Shown here piece after piece: positions 1 through 6,531 of a stretch of DNA of 8,462 nucleotides. The stretch covers positions 1 through 8,462 of the forward strand of contig JAITBW010000148.1 in the NCBI GenBank assembly GCA_031283385.1, given 5' to 3'. The notes beneath the pieces were generated by a model. The model searched no databases, was not told where the DNA came from, and saw only the letters and a program-made list of their open reading frames with translations. Position 1 is the first letter of the stretch. Each line of letters opens with the position of its first letter. A program made the position numbers and the translations under genes. Origin of the DNA: Nitrososphaerota archaeon (GTDB lineage Archaea; Thermoproteota; Bathyarchaeia; Bathyarchaeales; Bathycorpusculaceae).

Positions 1-3
1 ATC

Positions 4-19
4 CAATCTATCACCTCCC
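4..19 (-). promoter_or_regulatory. Strong Shine-Dalgarno site for a leftward gene starting at the window edge
   Basis: Read on the minus strand this is GGAGGTGAT (positions 18-10), a full match to the archaeal/bacterial anti-Shine-Dalgarno sequence. Five bases beyond the GGAGGTG core comes TTG (positions 6-4) followed by GAT, so a leftward gene may start with a TTG codon and run off the left edge. Only two codons would be inside the window, so nothing can be said of the product. An ATG further left is also possible but would be spaced rather far. Four start codons examined elsewhere in the window have no comparable site. Confidence 0.4.
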
Positions 20-75
20 TTATCTAAGGGTGACAAAAACTACAACTATGGCGCTAATAGACCTGACGCATTCAT

Positions 76-95
76 CCTGCCGCTAACGCGGCAGG
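76..95. repeat. GC-rich perfect hairpin (8-bp stem, 4-base loop)
   Basis: CCTGCCGC (76-83) and GCGGCAGG (88-95) are perfect reverse complements around TAAC. It stands out in an AT-rich window. On the plus strand it is followed 12 bases later by six T's (108-113), so it could end a rightward transcript. On the minus strand it lies between the end of the surface-protein gene and the next leftward gene, where it could protect the 3' end of a read-through mRNA or block it. Confidence 0.55.
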
Positions 96-107
96 TATTC
101 TGCTAGG

Positions 108-122
108 TTTTTTATAAAAAAA
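108..122 (-). terminator. Bidirectional T-tract terminator after the surface-protein gene
   Basis: The sequence is T6-A-T-A7 on the plus strand, giving seven T's on the minus strand about 10 bases after the stop codon of the surface-protein gene (132-134). A T-rich tract shortly after a stop is the usual archaeal termination signal. The reverse T6 on the plus strand, next to the hairpin at 76-95, would serve rightward transcription as well. Confidence 0.5.
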
Positions 123-131
123 TGTTGTAGG

Positions 132-1940
132 TTATTTAGTTGACTGGTTGTTGTAGTAGGTTGTTTGCTTATCGTCTTCTTTTTTTGTGTTTGAATAGAT
201 GAGTATTGCCACGATTTCTGCTACGAAAATTACAGCGTTTATAATAGTCCATTTGTCTATCAGCACCATTTGGTGGCTCATATTTTCAGTAAGTAAAAAC
301 ACAACAACACCTATAATGCTCAGAGCAAACGCTACAATTAACCACCACCTATTCCTACTTACTCGCGTATCGCTATTGTCTACTACTAATTTATCATCAA
401 CAGTTTTCTCCTCTTTGTCAGCTAATTTGTGCTGAAGCAACATGAAAATAACACCTATAATCGCTAATGCAATGCCCACGATACTTAGGACCAGATTTAC
501 AAATGCCCAAACCATCAAAGGTTCCTTGTCTTCATCGCCGTCAACATCAGGATGTGGCGTAATTATTGGAGACTGCGTTGGAGCAACATTTGGCGTGTAT
601 TGTGCTGTAATTGTAAGGTCTGATGTTACAGTAGTAAAAGCGCGATCCCAACCGGTAAATGTATAGTTTTCACGTGCAGGATTTGCTGGCGCAGTTGCAG
701 AACCACCATAGGGCACAGTTTCAGTTTTTAAAAGTCGCCCATCCCAATCTACAAACTTTACCACAAACACGCCACCACCACCATCACCATCATCATTACT
801 TGGCACCGATAATTCTTGTTCCCACTGCGCAATGTAGACAGCGTTTCCAGTAACTGTTGTGCTTATTGTCGGGTACCAGCCAGCGAAGGTCCAGCCGTTT
901 TCACCTGTAACTATTGGAGCCGCAGGTGTTGTATCCCCATAGGATAAACCGCTAGTAACTTGCGTATCAAACGTACCATGAGTACCCGGCTGATATTCTA
1001 CTGTAAAGAAAATCTCTGCCCATACAGCATAAAGCACAGTATCAGCAGATATGATAAAAGTCGAGCCAGCTAGATATGTTGCCTCCGTTGTAGACGGGTT
1101 TGTTGCCCAACCAAGAAAAGTGTAGCCTTCCCGTTTTAAACTACCCTGACTAAGCACTATAACTAAGCTATCCTTAACATATGGACCAAAACTATCTACA
1201 GGCACCACACCACCGGTATGACCATTTCCATAATATGTTACCGCGTAAAGATCTTCATCAACATCTTCATCATCATCGTTGTCCTTTTGTGGTGTCCAGT
1301 TTGCAGTGATAATGACGTCTTTGTCTGGCATGGTAAATGTTGTTGTTGGATTGTTGTCTAATGTTATGTCATCTGTATTTATTGTCCAACCACTAAAGCT
1401 ATAACCCGTGTGAGTCCCAGCGTTAATAGTGACGCTCTCGCCAGCAGCATAATTACCTGCACCAGATGTAGGAGCATAACTATCCTGCACCGTAACACTG
1501 TAGACCACCGCTTGCAACCCATTAGTATAGCTTATATCATAATTATTATAGCCCTGACCAAAAATCGACCAAATAGTGCCATAAATGTTATTGGCATACG
1601 CATCTACAGCATAATCATCTAATGGATCTATATCATAAGCCACATGAGCACTATTATCTGCAAAAACAACACCTGCAGCAACCTTTAGATTGCTCAAATA
1701 TTCATAACGTACCCAGATGCCACCACCAATTATAGCAGAGTTATCTGAAATCACACCACCGGATACTGTACACGGAGCATACACGCCATTGAGGTATATA
1801 CCACCACCATATGAAGCAGAGTTGTAAGAAATCTCGCCATCAAACATGTTGAAAACACTAACTGTGTTAGTATAATTATAAAGATATACACCACCACCAT
1901 ACTGCGCAGTGTTACCACAGATTGCACCATCATTCATCAC
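132..1940 (-). CDS. C-terminal part of frameshifted surface protein: beta-helix end, InlB-type repeats, membrane anchor
   Basis: The 602-residue frame opens in mid-repeat, so it is the continuation of the upstream gene rather than an independent one. Residues 1-100 are the last beta-helix coils (GGGV/GGGI at about 15, 46 and 72). Residues 146-216 form a divergent bacterial repeat domain (GYSFSGW at 179-185, ending ITANW). After an acidic linker (219-231) come three InlB/Listeria-Bacteroides B-type repeats at about 232-307, 311-374 and 391-449, each with a Y/W-T-F-x-G-W core. A Pro/Thr-rich stretch (450-474) leads to three hydrophobic segments (about 475-503, 532-551, 564-583) and a short charged tail. 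The role is probably adhesion or wall-less surface display. The apparent start is GTG at 1940 (next codon ATG), overlapping the upstream stop by the four bases GTGA, which could in theory allow coupled translation, but the product would lack a signal peptide. InlB-type repeats are typical of gut Firmicutes and Actinobacteria and some gut archaea, so horizontal origin is plausible. Confidence 0.85.
   Translation of the reverse strand: MMNDGAICGNTAQYGGGVYLYNYTNTVSVFNMFDGEISYNSASYGGGIYLNGVYAPCTVSGGVISDNSAIIGGGIWVRYEYLSNLKVAAGVVFADNSAHVAYDIDPLDDYAVDAYANNIYGTIWSIFGQGYNNYDISYTNGLQAVVYSVTVQDSYAPTSGAGNYAAGESVTINAGTHTGYSFSGWTINTDDITLDNNPTTTFTMPDKDVIITANWTPQKDNDDDEDVDEDLYAVTYYGNGHTGGVVPVDSFGPYVKDSLVIVLSQGSLKREGYTFLGWATNPSTTEATYLAGSTFIISADTVLYAVWAEIFFTVEYQPGTHGTFDTQVTSGLSYGDTTPAAPIVTGENGWTFAGWYPTISTTVTGNAVYIAQWEQELSVPSNDDGDGGGGVFVVKFVDWDGRLLKTETVPYGGSATAPANPARENYTFTGWDRAFTTVTSDLTITAQYTPNVAPTQSPIITPHPDVDGDEDKEPLMVWAFVNLVLSIVGIALAIIGVIFMLLQHKLADKEEKTVDDKLVVDNSDTRVSRNRWWLIVAFALSIIGVVVFLLTENMSHQMVLIDKWTIINAVIFVAEIVAILIYSNTKKEDDKQTTYYNNQSTK
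594..1505 (-). repeat. Four Gly-Trp (InlB/Flg_new-like) repeat domains
   Basis: One divergent unit followed by three B-type units, each ending in an aromatic-rich strand (ITANW, YAVWAE, YIAQWE, ITAQYT). They are separated by Asp- and Gly-rich linkers (for example S-N-D-D-G-D-G-G-G-G). In bacteria such units form a stalk that lifts the binding domain away from the membrane; the same job is inferred here. The units are too divergent for easy recombination. Confidence 0.7.
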
Positions 1941-2848
1941 AATCGTGCCATCATAATAATTAGAAACTCACCACCACTTAAATCGGCAGAATTAGCCTTA
2001 TCACTAGTCACGCCACCGATTATACCGCCATTCATAGTAAAAGCACCATGAACACCAGTACCAAGGTTAAACACACCACCACCAGAAATCGCGGTATTAC
2101 CATAAATCTCGCCACCATCCATTATGAATTCACCATAATCATTAGCTACACCACCACCAAATCCAGTATAATCAACCGAATGCAGCGCCATGTTATTAAA
2201 AATCTCACCACCTATCATGGTAAAAGTACAACTATCCCTACCAGTACTGTAAAGATACACACCACCACCCATGTATTCAGCAGTATTGCCAAAAATTTTG
2301 CCCCCATGCATAATAAAAGCAGCAGAACCTAAGTCATTTGCATTATACACACCACCACCACGAAGTGACCCAAAATTATAAGAAATCTCACCACTAAACA
2401 TGTTAAAAACACCCCGATTAAACACACCACCACCGCCACTTCCAGCACCAGTAACGTTATTATTTGAAATCTCACCACCACGCATATCAAATGTTCCACC
2501 GTTGTACACACCACCAGCCGAATTACCGTCATTATAAGAAATTTCACCACTAATCATCTCAAAAATACAGCCTACACTATTACATACACCACCCCCTGCA
2601 CCAGCATAAGCAATGTTTTTATCAATCTCACTACCACCAATAACGCCGCTATTCATGATAAATTCAGCACCCTCTGAGTTGCAAACTCCGCCACCATCAT
2701 ATGCAGAGTTACTAACAATAACACCGCCGGACATTTCAAAAATGCCGCCGTTATTGTGCACACCACCTCCAGGAGCGAGTATAATTTTGTTATTAGAAAT
2801 TTCGCCGTCATACATTACAAGTTTGCCACCAGAATTAATAGTTATTCC
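1671..2848 (-). repeat. Degenerate tandem repeat array encoding about 13 beta-helix coils
   Basis: Roughly 75-110 bp units, spanning both reading frames, each carry a GGTGGTGG-like tract (Gly-Gly-Gly-Val) and a GGTGAGATTT-like segment (Gly-Glu-Ile-Ser). Some units stay similar at the DNA level, for example those near 1826, 2377 and 2533 that encode G-E-I-S-Y-N. This offers material for recombination between coils and for slippage in the GGT runs. Confidence 0.75.
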
Positions 2849-3295
2849 ACGACCAGATTCATCATCATTATGAGTAATAATAACATCATAAAGCGACAAC
2901 AGCCCGCCAGTAACAATTACAATAGTATCTTCACCATCTGCACCAATCAACTGATACATTTCATCATTATTGCCAGCACTCACCAATATAACATGCTTAT
3001 CATCAGGAATAGATAACGAAGCTGTTAACTGAATATCGGACTGAAGACCAATAACCACCTCACCACCATCCGCTATAGCGGCAATAATATCTATAAGATC
3101 TACCTCAGAAGAAGCAAATTCCTCCGGTGCAGGCGCAGAAGGAGCCGCATGAGCAAAAATTGCAACTCCACTAAATATTGGACTAAATGAATAAATAATC
3201 AGCAATAACACAAATGCCAAGGAAATAAAAAGCATAAGTGACGTTTTACCTCTATTATGTCCATAATTAAACATATACCTAAGTTTTGTATTCAT
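1937..3295 (-). CDS. N-terminal part of frameshifted surface protein: signal peptide and beta-helix repeats
   Basis: The 452-residue frame starts with a secretion signal: a basic N-region (1-18), a hydrophobic core (about 19-36) and a likely cleavage after A-H-A at residue 50, followed by a Pro/Ala/Glu linker. Residues 65-150 resemble the entry cap of a parallel beta-helix. From about 150 onward there are some ten degenerate repeats of 25-37 residues with the pattern G-G-G-V-x-N, then F-x-M-x-G-G-E-I-x-x-N (GGGV or GGV at about 176, 201, 235, 261, 288, 313, 343, 380 and 405). Such repeats are known from adhesin-like, right-handed beta-helix surface proteins. The last nine residues are out-of-frame peptide caused by the break near 1969; without it the protein would continue into the frame ending at 132. 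The ATG at 3295 has a weak Shine-Dalgarno match, GTGAT (3306-3302), six bases upstream. The ligand is unknown; carbohydrate or host-surface binding is a guess. Confidence 0.85.
   Translation of the reverse strand: MNTKLRYMFNYGHNRGKTSLMLFISLAFVLLLIIYSFSPIFSGVAIFAHAAPSAPAPEEFASSEVDLIDIIAAIADGGEVVIGLQSDIQLTASLSIPDDKHVILVSAGNNDEMYQLIGADGEDTIVIVTGGLLSLYDVIITHNDDESGRGITINSGGKLVMYDGEISNNKIILAPGGGVHNNGGIFEMSGGVIVSNSAYDGGGVCNSEGAEFIMNSGVIGGSEIDKNIAYAGAGGGVCNSVGCIFEMISGEISYNDGNSAGGVYNGGTFDMRGGEISNNNVTGAGSGGGGVFNRGVFNMFSGEISYNFGSLRGGGVYNANDLGSAAFIMHGGKIFGNTAEYMGGGVYLYSTGRDSCTFTMIGGEIFNNMALHSVDYTGFGGGVANDYGEFIMDGGEIYGNTAISGGGVFNLGTGVHGAFTMNGGIIGGVTSDKANSADLSGGEFLIIMMARL
1965..1975 (-). other. Probable single-base deletion splitting the surface-protein gene
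   Basis: On the coding strand the upstream frame reads L-S-G-G-E-F and then runs to a stop at 1939-1937. The downstream frame, read upwards, gives V-S-N-Y-Y-D-G-T-I-V-M-N-D-G before a TGA at 1970-1968. Changing GGTGGTGAG to GGTGGTGGAG joins them as D-L-S-G-G-G-V-S-N-Y-Y-D-G, exactly the GGGV-x-N turn seen in the other coils. The span from 132 to 3295 plus one base is 3165 bases, 1054 codons and a stop, fully open. The break lies in a GGT-repeat tract, where slippage and sequencing errors are both common. Confidence 0.8.
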
Positions 3296-3628
3296 AGTTA
3301 AATCACTACATTATACGTAACAAAATAATGCAACCATATAACGACTCGTACATAACTAAACCATACAAAACAAGACAATATTTCACAAATGAGCAATATA
3401 AACGCAAATTTAACATGAAAAACTCGCAAAAACAGGCACAAAAATCACAAAAAACAAACTGTACAACAGTAAAACAACAAACACAACAACTACAACAATT
3501 TAGTTCACTATGAAAACACATACCCGCTTTTTACACGTTACCATAAACACCACACATTACTAAAAGTCATCACAACACCCCTTTTTATCACCATTCAACG
3601 AAACTCATTTTGTAGTATAAAAGAAAAG
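3296..3628. other. Intergenic region with strong strand asymmetry; one doubtful Cys-rich ORF
   Basis: This 333-bp stretch separates the radical SAM gene from the surface-protein gene. The plus strand is A/C-rich: in 3421-3480 I count 36 A, 14 C, 5 G and 5 T. A minus-strand ORF at 3306-3521 would encode 71 residues with 14 cysteines, including the cluster C-C-S-C-C-V-C-C, and stops 10 bases before the surface-protein start. It has no Shine-Dalgarno site, and its cysteines follow from low-complexity TGT runs, so I do not call it a gene. GTATAA (3316-3311, minus) is the only TATA-like motif near the downstream start. No RNA gene was recognised. Confidence 0.5.
3611..3628 (-). terminator. T-rich terminator after the radical SAM gene
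   Basis: Directly after the TAG stop (3631-3629) the minus strand reads CTTTTCTTTTATACTAC. Two runs of four T's within nine bases, with no stem-loop, match the archaeal T-tract type of terminator. This suggests that the surface-protein gene further left has its own promoter. Confidence 0.4.
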
Positions 3629-4759
3629 CTATGGGATTATTTCAGCACCATTATATTTGACAAAGTCAAAATCAGACAAAAGAATTTTTTCTTGAGCTAT
3701 CAACTGCTTAATATGCGGAATTTCTGCGGAAACAGCATCAACAAGCGCTTTAACGGTGTTACAAACTTTTTTATAATCATCTACACTCCAACGTTGAGTA
3801 ATATTAGCGTAATAACATCTACCACCACACATATTTAGAAGCTCACAATCCGAACAAGGCAACTGGTCAACAAACACCTTTTCCAACTTTAACGGATGCG
3901 AATCAGCTATATGCCCCAAATAGTGCATAGACATCCCCCACATTGTCGGACAAGCAAGTATATACCCATCCGTCTGAATTGCATAATTTATCCAACCACC
4001 CCCACAACGCAAAAAATTCACAACCTCACCATGCAACATAGAATAAGCTATACCCAAAATAGGATAAAGCTTCAAAACCTTACCAGACTGCTCCATGACA
4101 TCAACCCAAAATTTAACAAGCGCCCTAACACCCGGAATGTAATTAAGCTCAGACCATTCCACAAAATTACGCCTCTGATAATCATTACCCCAAAAACCTG
4201 CATTAAGCTGCCAATGAACAGACGTAAAAGAAAACTCGGGATTATCAAGCAACCAACGAACTTGTTTATAGATATCAGTTTGCTCCATGACAGTAACTCT
4301 GGCAATTAATTCACCATTAAAACCATTTTGTTTTATGAGCTTTAAATTTTCAATAACTTTACGAAAAGTACCTTCACCACGATAATAATCAGTCAAATTT
4401 TCCTCGCCATCAACTGATACAAGTAAAGTGTGAAAACGGTTAACATACTTAGATTCAAGTTTATCAAGAAGCAGCCCGTTAGTCTGCAGCATATACAATT
4501 TAGGCTCAATAGTATTCATGATCTGCTTAAGTGACTCCATTTGTAACAATGGTTCGCCACCATAGAAAGTTAAAACACACTCAGGGTCTTTACTGCAAAA
4601 ATTTTTTAGAATTTCAACGTCATAGGTAATTTTACGTGGTAGAGAATAATCTACTTCTAAATCATCACTAAAATCTTCATCGAAATCATCAAGTGATTCA
4701 CCAAAACAGTAACGACATTGAAGATTACAATCTGTAGCAAGTATCACGTGAAAGAACAT
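3629..4759 (-). CDS. Radical SAM/SPASM protein, putative peptide-modifying enzyme (AF0577-type family)
   Basis: Radical SAM enzymes cleave S-adenosylmethionine at a [4Fe-4S] cluster to make a 5'-deoxyadenosyl radical; SPASM members usually modify peptides or protein side chains. The cluster motif is C11-x3-C15-x2-C18 (T-D-C-N-L-Q-C-R-Y-C). G-G-E-P at 67-70 binds SAM and L-Q-T-N-G lies at 91-95. The C-terminal auxiliary-cluster region has C252, C270, then C302-x2-C305-x5-C311-x3-C315-x17-C333, with C-G-G-R-C-Y-Y-A-N-I as its core. The VHWQL block (181-185), the LYPILGI block (231-237) and the C-terminal NGAEIIP ending match, from memory, the archaeal AF0577-type family (TIGR04084), whose substrate is unknown. 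At 376 residues it appears complete. The start lies 100 bases after the transporter stop with no terminator visible, so co-transcription is likely. No Shine-Dalgarno site is seen; an inverted repeat (CAACAC/GTGTTG, 4767-4793) sits just upstream. No convincing precursor peptide gene is next to it. Confidence 0.9.
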   Translation of the reverse strand: MFFHVILATDCNLQCRYCFGESLDDFDEDFSDDLEVDYSLPRKITYDVEILKNFCSKDPECVLTFYGGEPLLQMESLKQIMNTIEPKLYMLQTNGLLLDKLESKYVNRFHTLLVSVDGEENLTDYYRGEGTFRKVIENLKLIKQNGFNGELIARVTVMEQTDIYKQVRWLLDNPEFSFTSVHWQLNAGFWGNDYQRRNFVEWSELNYIPGVRALVKFWVDVMEQSGKVLKLYPILGIAYSMLHGEVVNFLRCGGGWINYAIQTDGYILACPTMWGMSMHYLGHIADSHPLKLEKVFVDQLPCSDCELLNMCGGRCYYANITQRWSVDDYKKVCNTVKALVDAVSAEIPHIKQLIAQEKILLSDFDFVKYNGAEIIP

Positions 4760-4859
4760 ACCAAAGCAACACGCACAAGACGCTTAAGTGTTGTTCTACT
4801 AAATCGCTCTTTTTCGCATAACTTTTAGAGACAGCTGTTAGCAGCATTATCTGTGTTCT

Positions 4860-6137
4860 TTACTGCTTTTTAGTTTCTTGTTCAAATTGTTTTAGAGCTT
4901 CCTCAGCATAAGTCGTTAGCTCGTTATTTGTTTTGTCTTCATCTGACAGCGTTTCAGGAGCAAAATAAAGAGGAGTGATAGCAATAAACAGAAATATGCT
5001 AATAAAAAGGAAGACACTTGTTAAATTTGTTACTGATTCAGCAATAAATTGTCCAAATGCCACTTGTAGAAAAGCAGAAAGCAAATAAGGCAAAAAACCA
5101 ATGATAAAAAATTTCTCGCTATCTCTTTTGTCAGCTATATCACCCCATATAGTTAAAATAAACAGCATCATAAAAATCCCCCATGCGACACCATCAGCAA
5201 AAGTGTAAAAGTACAAACCATAGTCAGAAGGGAATAAACCTAATATTGCATACCCTACTCCAAGCATGGTAAAACCAAAAAACAACAATCGCTTTCGACC
5301 AAAACGAACAGCGACAAAACCAAAAATTACCGCAAAAATACCCGCTAGAATATTTTCCACAAATGTAACTGTATTAATAGTATCAGCACCAAAACCACTA
5401 CTTAGAGTTGGAAGAGCAAAAGCGTTTACTATTGAAAACATTAACCAAGGAACAATGTAAAGTAGTACTGAACGGTCTTTTAGTACAGTTTTATATGAAA
5501 CTTTTTCTTCTTTGCTAATTTTTACTTCCGAAAGTTTTAGAAATATTATAGCGAGTAAACCACAGAGTTTACAAATTGCTAGAACTATAACAGCGGATAT
5601 TGCAGTTTGGACAAACAAAACCATTAAAGCGTAACTAAGACTTGTAACTAAAAGAATTATACCACTAATTTTTGCTCGATGTACACTTTTTGTAGTTGCA
5701 GTAAAATACCCCAGTAGCGCAGGAAAACCAAACCCACAATATGTCCCTACAATACCTGAAATAAGAGAAATTTCAAAAAATGAAGCACTAATCGGAAAAT
5801 TTTTAGGTGCAGGACCAATAACGCTGGTAATAGAACCAAAATTGAAAAAAGAAGAATCAATAAACAAAATTAATATTGATATAAATATGCCTATAATTAA
5901 CCATGGCACTATTATTTTGGTTCGGTTTCCAATTTTTTGAATTACCTTACTGCTTAAGACAGCAGCTAAAAAGGTAGTTATCAAATTAATACCAATAATC
6001 ATTACAAGATCATTGCCTGTAAAACCGGTATTATTTTTTAAAAAGCTAAAAGAGCACAAATACCAAACAAGGGAATTAACTAACAGAATGATGTTAACTA
6101 CATCGTTTTTCGAAATGATTCCCAATTTTTGGCTCAC
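4860..6137 (-). CDS. Major facilitator superfamily (MFS) transporter, substrate unknown
   Basis: The 425-residue protein has about twelve hydrophobic segments (roughly 13-33, 42-62, 76-94, 118-146, 155-177, 181-201, 224-245, 255-277, 283-302, 308-330, 342-365, 371-391), split by a charged central loop at 202-222. The MFS loop 2-3 signature appears as KVIQKIGNRTK (64-74) and its second-half copy as VAVRFGRKR (275-283). This marks a secondary transporter of the inner (cytoplasmic) membrane driven by an ion gradient; export or import and the substrate cannot be read from the sequence. The tail (from about 395) is acidic and Gln-rich, a soluble cytoplasmic extension. The start is GTG at 6137: an in-frame TAG lies upstream and no ATG lies between. 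There is no Shine-Dalgarno site, and a TATA-like box 25-32 bases upstream suggests a leaderless mRNA. It is the first gene of a possible two-gene unit with the radical SAM gene. Confidence 0.85.
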   Translation of the reverse strand: MSQKLGIISKNDVVNIILLVNSLVWYLCSFSFLKNNTGFTGNDLVMIIGINLITTFLAAVLSSKVIQKIGNRTKIIVPWLIIGIFISILILFIDSSFFNFGSITSVIGPAPKNFPISASFFEISLISGIVGTYCGFGFPALLGYFTATTKSVHRAKISGIILLVTSLSYALMVLFVQTAISAVIVLAICKLCGLLAIIFLKLSEVKISKEEKVSYKTVLKDRSVLLYIVPWLMFSIVNAFALPTLSSGFGADTINTVTFVENILAGIFAVIFGFVAVRFGRKRLLFFGFTMLGVGYAILGLFPSDYGLYFYTFADGVAWGIFMMLFILTIWGDIADKRDSEKFFIIGFLPYLLSAFLQVAFGQFIAESVTNLTSVFLFISIFLFIAITPLYFAPETLSDEDKTNNELTTYAEEALKQFEQETKKQ

Positions 6138-6161
6138 CCTATATATTAACCAGACACAACC

Positions 6162-6170
6162 CTATTTAAT
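6162..6170 (-). promoter_or_regulatory. Candidate TATA box for the transporter gene
   Basis: ATTAAATAG on the minus strand ends 25 bases before the GTG start, the position expected for an archaeal TATA box of a leaderless transcript. A second, better TATA-like word, TTAATATATAG (6149-6139), lies right against the start and could only serve if translation began further in, for example at the TTG codon for residue 5. Confidence 0.35.
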
Positions 6171-6492
6171 GTCATCTTTATTAGACATAATGTGTCCAAA
6201 GCACAATAATCTAATGCATTGGATATAGACATAAAATCATATAAATAAAGGCTACCATGACAGGAAATTCGTCTAGAACCCAAAAGTAATAGAAATACAA
6301 AGTTTGATACATCAAAGTAATTTTGTTATAACGGTTTGGTAGTAGATTATTATGGAAGAAATTTGAAGCATTAGTAGGTATGTAGATAGATAGTAAATTA
6401 GAAATCAAGGTTTCATGTATGTCTGTTACATGGAAGGTGTGTAGGATAATTGGTAAAATAGGTGTTGTTTTTTAGATTATCGATGAGATGGA

Positions 6493-6510
6493 GCAAAAGT
6501 CTTATAGTTT
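6493..6510 (+). promoter_or_regulatory. Candidate BRE/TATA promoter of leuS
   Basis: The A-rich GCAAAAG followed by TCTTATAGTTT resembles a BRE plus TATA box. TTATAG (6502-6507) lies 25-30 bases before the ATG at 6532, which would put transcription start at or next to the start codon. The bases just before the ATG (ACTGGTTTT) hold no Shine-Dalgarno site, in keeping with a leaderless mRNA. Confidence 0.4.
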
Positions 6511-6531
6511 AGGTTTTACTCAACTGGTTTT

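Larger units (their letters stand above)
6138..6531. other. Divergent intergenic region between the transporter gene and leuS
   Basis: This 394-bp AT-rich stretch should hold both outward promoters (described separately). Its middle, about 6180-6490, shows no tRNA T-arm signature, no convincing long hairpin and no coding signal. A 65-residue minus-strand ORF (6211-6408) is rich in Phe, Tyr, Ile and Asn as expected of random AT-rich DNA and lacks a ribosome binding site. The unusual length for two leaderless genes leaves room for a regulator site or a small RNA, but I can point to none. Confidence 0.5.

Noticed and set aside
10..20. ATCACCTCC-like sequence resembling the 3' end of 16S rRNA on the plus strand
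   Set aside because: The preceding bases do not match the conserved rRNA end; it is better read as a Shine-Dalgarno site on the minus strand.
659..853. Plus-strand ORF with a run of eight histidines
   Set aside because: It is the antisense of the Asp/Gly-rich linker and GGT-rich codons of the surface protein; no start signals of its own.
1740..2850. Regularly spaced CACCACCAC motifs that look like a CRISPR or satellite array
   Set aside because: Spacing and repeat sequence vary and all units translate into beta-helix coils on the minus strand, so this is protein repeat structure.
3328..3513. Plus-strand 61-residue Gln/Lys-rich ORF
   Set aside because: It is explained by A/C-rich low-complexity DNA and has no upstream Shine-Dalgarno or clear TATA box.
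6211..6408. 65-residue minus-strand ORF in the divergent intergenic region
   Set aside because: AT-rich chance composition, no ribosome binding site or conserved-looking motif, and ORFs of this length are expected by chance here.
6138..6531. Search for a tRNA or other structured RNA in the divergent region
   Set aside because: No T-arm GGTTC-like sequence with matching acceptor stem and no stable long stem was found by eye.
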